Shown piece by piece: positions 11,442 to 21,109 of a stretch of 64,000 nucleotides of DNA. The notes beneath the pieces are model-generated. The model was given only the letters and a program-made list of their open reading frames with translations. It was not told where the DNA came from and searched no databases. Within the stretch, counting starts at the first letter, position 1. Each line of letters starts with the position of its first letter. The stretch is taken from NCBI GenBank assembly GCA_009767595.1, contig VSDK01020320.1, forward strand, positions 112,144-176,143, given 5' to 3'. The position numbers and the translations under genes were made by a program. The stretch comes from Symbiodinium kawagutii. Lineage: Eukaryota; Sar; Dinophyceae; Suessiales; Symbiodiniaceae.

Positions 11442-12398
11442 CGAAAAAGCTCCCCAACTCCTTCACCGCCGCCCATTGCAAACATCTGTTGATCCGCATA
11501 CAAGCAGCACCTTGGAACACACAAACCTTTTGGCAAAGCGCAAACTTAGTCACACAATTGATCACCTTATGTCGTTTTACTATTTGCACGAAGCTTTGCT
11601 TGTTCAGTCAAAGCAGAATGTCAAAACCGATTCTGAACTAACACTCAACACTATGAACTATTAATGTTTTAGTCAAAGCTTGGCGAATCTGAAGAACTCA
11701 ACTGCTGAAACAAAGTGTGCGTCCAAGTTCAGGACTCGTTGACCGAAGACCATGGAAAAAATTCGACCTGTGCCAGGCAAAGGACATATTGCTGCTATGT
11801 TGAACATCAAAATCTCAGAATCAAAGCAGAACTATCATTCTGCGCCTTTGAAGGTTTGCCGTTGCTGACTTTTCCGAAGGAGAACACGAAGGCCTTCCCA
11901 GGATTTCCCAGGGAACTTCCGACTCGCACTGGCTTCATTTTCTTGACATGTTTCGCTTCATTTTGCTTCCTGGCCTCACCGGAGCCATAAAACCTGAACA
12001 CGGTTTTCTCTCAACAGCTCATGAGGGCAAGGACCACGAGGATGTTGGCATGTGCACTTCCTGATCCTGAACTCCTACCTTGAGCAAGGTTCCCAAGCAG
12101 AGGTCGTAAAGCCACCAAAGACATAATCCTGTTGAGGCACCACAATGACATCATCGTCTCATGTCGTCTCTCCAAGGGGCTTTTGATTCGTCGACAGAGC
12201 GCAATGAGAAAAACACATCGCCCCTTCGTCCCTCCTCTGTGTCTTGAACGATGACCACCGTTTTTGTCCGCCTAAGTGACTCATTACCGCTGCAATTTCT
12301 ACATCTAGGAATCAAAAAGAAGCATCGATAGCACAGCGGTACTCAGGCCCTGACTCTGCCAGGTTCCGGAACATTGTGGCTAGGGACACTCCATGGGC
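11442..12398 (-). CDS. TLDc-domain protein (OXR1/NCOA7-type), partial gene model
   Basis: Seven phase-compatible exons rebuild a TLDc domain. 12349-12398 (AHGVSLATMFRNLAES) matches the 'HGtSL.tlyR' start. 12235-12271 is RTKTVVIVQDTE. 12079-12128 (DYVFGGFTTSAWEPCS) is the 'vFGgf....W' core. 11975-11993 is a 19-nt micro-exon (FYGSGE). 11846-11893 (AFVFSFGK) is the 'FLFsf' strand. 11736-11767 is VEFFPWSSVNE. 11442-11510 (ADQQMFAMGGGEGVGELF) is the glycine-rich loop. TLDc proteins take part in oxidative-stress resistance and bind or disassemble the V-ATPase in animals and yeast. Donors are GC (12349, 11975, 11846), GA (12235) and GT (12079, 11736, 11442). Acceptors are all AG|G. A possible preceding exon ends KKRWKM at 12485. 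Start and stop were not located. Confidence 0.88.
11975..11993 (-). other. 19-nt micro-exon of the TLDc gene
   Basis: One nucleotide plus six codons (FYGSGE). It is bounded by an AG acceptor and a GC donor, with the GC-AG intron at 11894-11974 (81 nt) downstream. Without it, the two flanking exons do not join into a continuous TLDc domain. Confidence 0.8.
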
Positions 12399-12499
12399 CT
12401 TCTGTTTAGAGAAAGAGAACTTGCTGCAGTAGCAATGATGGATTTAACGAACGGTGCTGCTGGAATACAAATGTCAAAACTTACCATTTTCCATCTCTT

Positions 12500-14470
12500 C
12501 TTACATTCAGAAGACAAACGCGAGATAACTATAGTATAACTTATAACTCTAGAAAATGATTATCAGTATAGTATAACCCTATGTAATATACTATAGTATA
12601 AGTATTCTCATTTGGACAATCGCCATAGCACCATCCACCACCTGACGCGTGCCTTTGGTGTGTACCTCAGCACCCATTGAACCAGCCCAGGAAGTCGAAG
12701 ACCAACAGGTAGGTACTCCAACAGAGCCTCCTGGAAGGACCACGAAAACATCTCAAGGATTCCATCTCCATCCAGGACTCCATCTCCAAAGGATCCAAAG
12801 GAAATGAAATCAACAGCTAACAATCAGCTTTCATCAAAACAAAACATAGAGCTTACACTTTCCTTAAACAGAACACTCACTGAGCGTGACATGTAGTGTC
12901 GCAAATGGCTCCGCGAGGTCTTTGGTCAGGACTGACCGCTGGCAATTTTCTGGCAGCTTGAATACAACCTCTTTGCCAAAACGCGTCAATTGACAATTCA
13001 ACTGAATACATCTGAATACAACCTCTGCTTGAATACAGCCCCTTTTCACAACCGCTTTCCTGACATCTCTTTCGTCTGGCGTTGAGCAAACAGCAGCCTA
13101 GCCTTGTCAATCCAAGTGCCTGAAGGGAGTGACACTTAGATCATGTTTCAAATGGAGTCAATTTTGAAGCCGTTCGGCCCGTGAGACCTCAATCAACTTA
13201 GATCAAACCAACGACACAAAGAAACAAGAGCAACATAGAGCAACAATGCAACATCAGCTGCAGCAGAAACTGACAAAACCGCATAGAACTCAGCTTCTCG
13301 GCTGCCTGAGCTGCTTGGGAGCTCTTCAGCAATAGGGTCTTGCGATGAGTGGCTGCCTTTAGCGCTTGCATCACTAGGCCTGCAGCAAGAGGTGCTCCGG
13401 GACACAACGCTCAGTGGCAACTCGAGCACATTTCTTTGTTTCTTCAGATATTTTATCACTTAACTTTCTTAGGACATAGCAACAAGCGTCACAAAGTCTG
13501 TATGACAATATCTTTCAAAGCCCACCCGGACAGGAACTTGGCAAGGCTTCCCATGGTGAATCGAGATGGTGCAAAAGAGGCAGTCCATCGCTCCTATGCG
13601 GCATCAAGAACATCTCCAAATTCATCGATACATGGCATACATGTATATATATATATACATAATATGAGAATATATCTATAATATCAACACACATATGTGT
13701 ACTGTATGCATATGATACTTACATCTAATTACATGATATTGATGTAATTCACCAGCCTGCCGGTGCAGCAGGTGTGTCTTGTGGATGTTCGTTGCATGTA
13801 GGTCATGTTCTTTCATGCCTGTTCAGAACTCCTTAGATCTTCTAAACGCATTCTCGCACTGGCTGAATGGAACTATCTCTGTATCTATCCGTCTACATTA
13901 ACATCTCATATCAGTGTATCCAGCACCGCGTCCTGCTTTTTCGCCGTTAAGTGGAGCTGATGGTGATGGATTGCATGCTGCAGGGACAGGAGAGGTGAAA
14001 TCAGATTGAAATCAGCTCTGTATCTGTGCCACTCCCTTACCTCCTTTCAGGATCCTTCAGGTAGATTTCTGAGGATGTAAAGTAATCGTCTTCAGTCTTG
14101 CTTACGCGTGACATTTGTTTGTTTACTCCCATTCTGAAGAGTTCCAGGAACGCCTTCTATCTTGTGATTGGCTCGCAATTCTGCCACTTTTAGACACGCC
14201 GAACATGGATCTCTGCCTCAAGCTCCGCCATACAGTCCAAACCTCAAGCACAAGTGCTACACAATACTTGGGACCCGGGCAAAAGAAAGATAAAGAAACT
14301 ATGAAGACATGATAAGATATATCTTTGAAGATACCTTTAGCGCCCGGCACGGGAAGGGCACAGATGTCTGTGTTGATGAAGGAGACGGTCCAGGACTTGC
14401 CTCTGTCAGTGTCCAGGTCAAATCTGAGGACCGTAAAGTTATCCAAAAATTGTCTTCGGGAAGGCAAGAA
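12500..14470 (-). CDS. Unidentified minus-strand coding stretches upstream of the TLDc domain
   Basis: Several open frames have protein-like composition: about 12608-12790 (ILEMFSWSFQEALLEYLPVG), 12870-13050 (KLPENCQRSVLTKDLAEP), 13193-13459 (Ser-rich, SSQDPIAEELPSSSGS) and 14120-14470 (FDLDTDRGKSWTVSF; SMFGVSKSGRIASQSQ). They are in the right place to be the N-terminal part of the TLDc protein or a separate upstream gene. No family was recognised and splice sites were not fixed. The spacer between them carries short TATAGT repeats near 12530-12600. Confidence 0.4.
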
Positions 14471-14597
14471 ACTTCAAGTTCAGAAACCAAATCTGTAACG
14501 CAACCCACCTGCGTGGCATCCAAGAGAAGCGTAGTTACCTGAAAAAGCAACACATACCAGATGAATCCACCAAAACCAAATTGGATCGTATGCACAC

Positions 14598-14870
14598 TAG
14601 CAGTAGTAGCAGTAGTAGCAGTAGTAGCAGTAGTAGCAGCAATAGCGGCTACTGCTATTACTGCGCATTTGCCGCAGCAGTAGCGGTCGTAATTGATAGT
14701 AGCAGTAGTAGATAGTGGTGGTGGAAGTGGCAGCAGTAGGGTGCAGTGGCAGTGGCAGTAGTGGTGGTGGTGGTACTGGTGGTCGTGGTGGTGGTAGTGC
14801 TAGTCGTAGGTGGTGGTGGTGGTGGTGGTGGTGGTGGTGGTGGTCATAGTGGTTGTGGTGTTGCCCATAG
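14598..14870. repeat. Trinucleotide arrays (GTAGCA)n to (GGT)n
   Basis: AGTAGCAGT-type units (about 14598-14715) grade into nearly pure GGT units (about 14745-14850). The array is open in several frames, giving poly-His or poly-Gly/Val, which I treat as repeat artefacts. Confidence 0.9.
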
Positions 14871-14928
14871 TGGTGTTGTATGGGTGCTGGCAAAAGCAGC
14901 TGCAGCGTGCGGTGGTTGTAGTCAATAT

Positions 14929-15029
14929 GGTGGTTTCTCAAAATAGGGAACCCATAAAAACGGTTGGTTTGTTAATATAAAGAGTTTATAAAGGATGATT
15001 TGGGGGGACCCCTATTTTGAGAAACCTCC
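14929..15029. mobile_element. MITE copy 2 (101 bp)
   Basis: Terminal inverted repeats GGTGGTTTCTCAAAATAGGG and (reverse complement) GGAGGTTTCTCAAAATAGGG, with 4-bp direct flanks ATAT on both sides (14925-14928 and 15030-15033). It shares an internal GGATGATTTGG box with copy 1, in the same orientation. Confidence 0.88.
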
Positions 15030-15337
15030 ATATTGGCATCCAATGGCATTCGTAGGGAGTAAAAATACACACGACCCAAACCCATCCTCTCCAGAGTTCT
15101 TATAAGTTTAGGTGAGCACCTGCAAATCCCCTGTTTGGATGTCATAGCACAAGGAACCACACTTCCAATCAATCATATGGTTCTGCGTATTTATATGGTG
15201 ATTATATCATCTGTGAAAAATACACAGATCTCTCCATGATGAACATTTTCTGCTCTTGTATCTTTGATACATTTGAGCACGAAGTCTCGTACACAGACCT
15301 GTCTCAGGGATCTGAATACCACACTACTACTGGATAT

Positions 15338-15437
15338 GGTGGTTTCTTAGAATAGGGGTACCTCTCAATCATCCATGAGTAGTCGTTTATAGTAATAAAC
15401 CCACCATTTTTTGGGTACCCCATTTTGAGAAACACCC
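15338..15437. mobile_element. MITE copy 3 (100 bp, opposite orientation)
   Basis: Ends GGTGGTTTCTTAGAATAGGG and (reverse complement) GGGTGTTTCTCAAAATGGGG. The GGATGAT box is on the opposite strand and near the other end, so the copy is inverted relative to copies 1 and 2. The flanks (ATAT left, ACAA right) no longer match, consistent with an older or mutated insertion. Confidence 0.82.
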
Positions 15438-15439
15438 AC

Positions 15440-15841
15440 AACTACTACGTAGATCTACCTCCATGAACTGGAGCGAGCGTGCTCAAGGTGAGCGAAGCTT
15501 TCCCGTGGTTCTTTGCGGGCATGTTGTATTGACAAAGTCACAACCCCGTCAAATATATCTAATTAACTAATTCCAATGAAGTAATTCTAATAAGTATCTA
15601 ATGCTTTATTCTATATGATTAATCGCTATCCAATGACTACTCAGGCCCAGGCGCGAGAACGTTGAGATTCTGCACAAACGAAAACATTACGACTCGCCTT
15701 CTGGCCAGCTATGGAAATTGGCACAAGACAGCGCTGTCGCCCCCACTTGAATCTTAATGAAATGAATTTGTCAGCTACCATGGCAGGCCTTTTATTTACA
15801 GTAGCAAGCTCCTAATAAACAAAAAAAATGATCGTACCAAC
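15440..15841. other. Spacer downstream of the gene ending at 15842
   Basis: No gene recognised between the MITE cluster and the TAG stop codon at 15842-15844. Confidence 0.5.
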
Positions 15842-17204
15842 CTACTCTGAAGCTTTTGCAGATGCGGAATAGCTCACTGGTTGCGATGCCAAGTTACTCT
15901 GTGGAGATCTTCTTTCCCCATCAGTCGGAAAACGACGAACCATGGATCGTTTCCGTCCTGGTCTCAAGCGCTGAGTCCCCAGAGACTCCACTCCGAAGCA
16001 AGGTCCTCCATGGTCCTCCTCACGAGTGAAGTAGGTGCCATTCAATGTCCTGACAAGCTGCCAAAATCCAACAGCATGTTAAACACCCAAAAAGGACATG
16101 AACAGCTGCTACCAAAAAAAGAGAATTGAAATGAATTGAAGCAATATTTGCTGTGCCTACCACTACCCAATCGAGACTTCGGGCCCAATCTTCTTCAGGA
16201 GACAAGCACCGACATGCCGAGACAAAAACAAGCATGTCCAATAGACACACTGCAAATCAGCACAACAATCCATAGCGGTCCTTGTCTGGAGCTGCAAAAA
16301 GTATGCCAAATCCGTACCGTCCTACGTAGTGGCACTTGTTTAGCTCTCCCTCAGCCTCGTTTCAATTCTTCTCTGTCCAAAAATGAGTCGCGAAACTTTT
16401 TGCATCTTTTTGTCCCATGCGTGCAACTTTTGAAAATGTCCTCATGCGGCATGGTGATCCCTCCGCATTGGAGTATATCCCGCACCTGCAAAATCTTGTT
16501 CCCAAAGGGGTTGACTTGAAATGAAAGGATCAAGTGAGAATTTTTGAATACATCGAAGATCATCGGAGCCAATCCAAGACAAGTTCTACTCTTTGGTCAC
16601 TTAATATCACATCACCTCACAATCATCATAATCATAACAATCATCACAATCGAATCACTTTGGTCACCAGGAGTCCTACAGTAGTGGTGCGTAGCCACTG
16701 AGTGGGAGCCTCCAAGGTGACTTGATAGAGCTCACTGCCAAACCTCGAGATCTCAGAACTGTGGAGAGTCGAAACTCTAAAGTTCTCTGAAGCTTGTGCT
16801 AAGCTCTGTACTCCTTCACATGTTTGTCCTCCTCATCTGGCAGAAATGTCACAAGCAATGGAGACACCTGAATGGGTTACCCAGCTGACACCTGTTGGTC
16901 GAACTCTCAACAAATCTAAGTCGGTCCCAAACGAAGCCTCTCTCATATCTCTCTCTCTCTCTCTGTATGTACTAGAATCATCTTGGATCACTAGAAATCT
17001 GTACATAGAAACATCACGACTCATAAATCGACTCACAACATGAATCATATTTCCAAAGAAACTAGGCTTCAGGCCGAAAGGTTGCCGGGCACCTTGATGT
17101 GTGGAGTGCAATATAACGCCGGGAGCCTTCACAGGCTTTGGCTTCAGGCTCAACAGTGGAGATATTTGGTTGCCAACAACACAATTGGAACGAACGCTCT
17201 GCAA
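15842..17204 (-). CDS. Unrecognised multi-exon protein
   Basis: The terminal exon 15842-16049 is Arg/Ser-rich (RPGRKRSMVRRFPTDGERRS) and ends with a TAG after ...SASAKASE. It starts at an AG|G acceptor. An internal exon at 16356-16485 reads VRDILQCGGITMPHEDIF and later RCKKFRDSFLDREELKR. It has an AG|G acceptor and a GC donor (ACGAG|GCTGAGG). A further open stretch lies at about 17060-17204. The phases of the two defined exons require at least one more exon between them. The Cys/Lys-rich segment suggested no family I could name, so the function is unknown. Confidence 0.6.
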
Positions 17205-17840
17205 AACACATCACGCACACGCATGGTACCAAACCTGAAGGGCGTCTCCGCTGTCACGCCGCTCCTGCGCATCGGCAGAGAAGAGAGGAAAGTGCAAAGG
17301 ACTGCACAAATATCGCCCTATGAGTCGTATGATTAAATATGAGTCTCAGTTCTAGGTCTCAAGAGGAAATCCAACTGCCATACAAGCAGTGTGATTCTTG
17401 CAACTGCACAATGAGCAAGCGCAGAAGCACAAGCACGTGCAATCACACCACAAGCACATACGAAAAGCTACTACGAAATGCTCCACTGGCACAACTTGCC
17501 TGCTGGATTTGGGGGAGAGTGAAGACACTGGAGTCCTGCATAGAGGCATCAAGTTGCATGGTAGGTTGGAAAAGGGAACTAGAACGGACTAGACAGATAT
17601 GCTAGTGAGAGAAGACACACACACACACACGTACTATACATTACTATTTTCCACAAGATCTAATTTCATGGAACCCCATAGAGCACCTTGTAACAAAACA
17701 GCCGTCGCTCTCCCAATGTTCCTGGGCCGCCTTTGTCGGCTTTTAGCTCTCAGGACGCGCTGCATCTACCTGTGCGACCGAAATGAACCACGCTGCAGCC
17801 GACAATTGCGATGACACTTAGAACAGTTGTACACCTACCT
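17205..17840. other. No confident gene
   Basis: Open frames exist on both strands, but none shows a recognisable domain or consistent splice signals. A short (AC)n run lies at about 17615. Confidence 0.4.
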
Positions 17841-17844
17841 GTAG

Positions 17845-17955
17845 GTTACATGATATTACATGATATCACATGATATTACATGATATCACATGATATTACA
17901 TGATATCGCATGATATTACATGATACTACACGATATCACAGATCACATGATATCG
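17845..17955. repeat. 10-bp tandem array (ACATGATATY)n
   Basis: About eleven units alternating ACATGATATT and ACATGATATC, decaying at the right end. Confidence 0.92.
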
Positions 17956-17999
17956 CATGCCAGCCAAAAGACAGCTGCAGCTGCTACAAATCAAATCAT

Positions 18000-18990
18000 C
18001 GTTTGATTACATGCTCTGGCTACCCCAGAACTGCACCTTGATTTCTGGCTTGAAGCCAGAGAGAGTACGTACTCTGCGCTGCCTGGCAAGGGGGCAAAAC
18101 ACTAGAAAAAACCTCAAGGCACAACATCTTTGACTTGGCATTTTTGTGTACTCTCCACGGAATAACGCACTGTAATTCGCCAAGTCCACATGGAGGCAGG
18201 TGAAACAGGTTTGCTACAGCATCCCTACTCTCTGTTGCCAGCAAGTCGATTGAGTAAAGCACAGGCAGCAAGATTCAATTAGAGGCAGCATTGACTTCTA
18301 CTCTATTGCTTCACTCACTTTTGAAAATTGTTGACTAGCTTTCCATGTTTCTTTAAAGCCGAAAGGCGCGGACTCACTCTGCCAAGTCCCCAGATGTCCC
18401 TGGTTATTCTCTTCATCTTTCGTACTCTTGAAGTCTGCGAAAATCAAGCTGTGCAGCATTGCAAGTCACAATGTACAAGCGCCAAAAACCTGTTTGCACT
18501 TCAGCTGATCTTTTTGGCTAGCGGTCACCATGCACATCTTGTCTGAACTCAAGCGTTGTGGCGCTGATGAACATGCTCATGCAGTGAGACACTTCGTTGG
18601 TGCCTTTCGTGAACAACTTGATTCAATTTTTCATGCAACATCGAAACTACAAATGGGCGAAATCATCTCAGAATGCTATCTCCTGAGCTACTGCAATTTG
18701 CAGTAATCGGGGTTCTTGCAATGTGGAAGATAAAGACAGCCACATATTTCTGGACTGAACATGGAGTTTCCCAACTTGATAAAACATCACATTCTGTAAG
18801 GGTAGCGCTGGAGGGCCAGCAAACCGGAGTCCAGAAGGATTTTGACCTGACAATGTTGCTGCCGCTGCTTGAGTCACACTTTGCATCCGGCAAAAGCCTT
18901 GTGGAACAGGTGCGGACGTTGTTGGCAAAGCTCCTGGGCAAACGACTGCGATTGCGATTGCGTCCAATTGCGGCCTGGCAATACATACAC
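18000..18990 (-). CDS. Uncertain coding stretches, possibly the 3' part of the gene at 19217-19692
   Basis: Exon-like minus-strand frames occur at about 18330-18450 (FADFKSTKDEENNQGHLG), 18470-18545 (MVTASQKDQLKCKQ) and 18668-18960. In the last interval the plus strand also has a plausible frame, so strand is not certain there. No domain was recognised. Confidence 0.35.
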
Positions 18991-19107
18991 ATATCTATAC
19001 ATATCTATACATACATGCAATATCATATATGTAAGTATTCATACATACACAAATAGAAAAAAAACATACATGTGTATAGATGTACGCAACTGCAAATAAA
19101 TGAACAC

Positions 19108-19138
<31 letters not shown>

Positions 19139-19204
19139 TGTATGTATGTATGTATGTATGTATGTATGTATGTATGTATGTATGTATGTATGTATGTATG
19201 TATC
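19108..19204. repeat. (ATGT)n microsatellite
   Basis: About 24 uninterrupted ATGT units, lying just downstream of the exon 19217-19360 and probably inside its following intron. Confidence 0.95.
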
Positions 19205-19216
19205 ACATTGAGAATC

Positions 19217-19692
19217 ATAATCTTTCGTTACGATGCTAGCTGCAAGCTCGAAGTCTCTGGTCAGGCACAGGGGACGTTGATGTCGTTCTGAGGCTTCGAC
19301 GTGCATTTCCAAAGGTTTACCCGCATAGAGTTCCGACAGCAACTGTTGAACTTCAGGATCCTGCAGAGAGGCAAAGAGAGGCAGAGAGAAAGAGAGAGAG
19401 GGAGAATGAGAAAACAAAAAGAGGCAGAGGGGCAGATCGCTTCGGAAAAGCTTTCAGCTTCCACAAGTCTGATTCGATGCTTCCGGCCACCCATATTTTG
19501 ACCTCGTCTTTTCAGGTCTATCGTGCTGAAGCATTCATTGTCTGCAATGCTGTAAAGATAAAACACTTGGGAAATCTTGGGAAAACGCCAGCATACTTGC
19601 AGAATGTCCTGAAATGCAGCAGCCACCTTTGGGTCGTCTGTTGGTAATCCCTGGCAAGGCACTGCAGTTTTGACAGCAAACAACGTACAAGC
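19217..19692 (-). CDS. Unrecognised protein, three defined exons
   Basis: Exon 19597-19692 (32 codons) reads [20 protein letters not shown] and starts at AG|G with a GT donor. Exon 19503-19549 ([15 protein letters not shown]) has a GT donor. Exon 19217-19360 (48 codons) reads [19 protein letters not shown] and later [16 protein letters not shown]. It starts at AG|G and probably ends at a GA donor. The 'DPEVQQLL' start is faintly reminiscent of STI1 motifs, but the rest does not fit, so I give no function. It is downstream of, and separate from, the STI1-domain gene that ends at 21110. Confidence 0.55.
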
Positions 19693-19759
19693 CTGACTCG
19701 ACTTCCACATACGTGATTGCCAATTGAAGCGGAAACATGTTGACAGAATCAATGACCTC

Positions 19760-21109
19760 TATCTTATCATTACATTCAACATCATAAAACATCATCAAAC
19801 ATCATAATACCATGAAACCAGTAGAAACCCTGCCTATTCGACACCCCCAATGCTTTGCTGGTACCGCAGTGACCTGGCCTGATTCTGCATGGGCTTCGGG
19901 CTTTTGGCAACTTGGACCTGCTCCTTGTGCTCCTTGTGCTCCTTCGGCCTAAGCGCAATCTCTGAATCTCGTTGAGGTCAAGTTGAATGGGAACGACGAC
20001 GTCTTTCGTTCAAACATCATGAGGCAATGAACAGTATCATATACTACAGTGGGAGCTTGCGCGGGGAAGGTCTTTACATATTTTTTTGCAGGTTTTTGCT
20101 TGTGCGGCTCTGGTGCCGACCTACTCAGCTACTTGTAAAAATCCACAATCGGACAACTAAAAAGCCAAAAATGATCACCCATGTATACTGAGTATTGCGG
20201 AGTGGTGCTAGGATGGGTTGCTGTCTGATGACAGCCTACTTCCACCGGACTTGACTGTAAATATCCGCGGCCGAGATATTACTGACAAGGATGTAAACAT
20301 CAGTGGCTGGGACGTCAGAGTGAGGGGGACATGGGAGAAGCAACTTGGGCTCAAACCTTGCACAACATTCATTTGCCGATCAATTGCCTGTACATTCCAA
20401 CCATCTTGCTTATAACATCCTTCCTTCATCTGGTGCAGTGTGCTTTGGTCAGTGGTAGGCTATGAAAATACATTAACTCAGATCACAATGCCCAGGGCCC
20501 AGATCGTTGAACGAGCAGTTGTGCTTACAAACACAGAGGCAACTGCATATATCATATCGATCTATATATCATTTATCTCTACCTTGCATTGCATACATCA
20601 TATCTATTTTCTATTGTACATATTTCCTGAGCTTGCGCGGTGGATATGCTTGATAGCTTGTGAAAAGTTTGTGTGTGCCAGGCGCCATTCGATTTCTAGA
20701 AGAATCACGCGCATTGCAATATGTATATATATATATACATGTATTGTATATACTAAAATTACTAAGATTAGTTTTGAACGATACTCTGTTGACCAAGTTG
20801 CCTGAGTTTTGTTTTCTCCCAATGAAACCCCATCACCAACCCAGCTATCACACGAGGCTCTCCAAGTTGAGGACGGGCTGTACCCGGCTTGGGGCTTTGT
20901 GTTTCCTGCCTGAATGCTGAGAGGATCTTAGAGGCTTAGACTTTCATGGACAACTTGTCTGGCGTAGCACGCCTCCTTGCTGAGCACATTGAAGTGTGTT
21001 GCCATTAAAGAGCCAAAGTCCTCAGGCGATAGCCACAATTGGAGCAACATCAAAGAACAAATTTCAAAAAAACAAAGAAGAAATGCCGTAGTTTAAGAGG
21101 TTGGTTCAA
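19760..21109. other. Unresolved spacer / 5' part of the preceding gene
   Basis: No recognisable domain. A minus-strand frame at about 20208-20340 is open but of low quality. Short TATATA runs lie near 20720-20745. Confidence 0.4.

Noticed and set aside
14597..14946. Poly-His and poly-Gly/Val ORFs
   Set aside because: Translations of GGT/GTA trinucleotide repeats.
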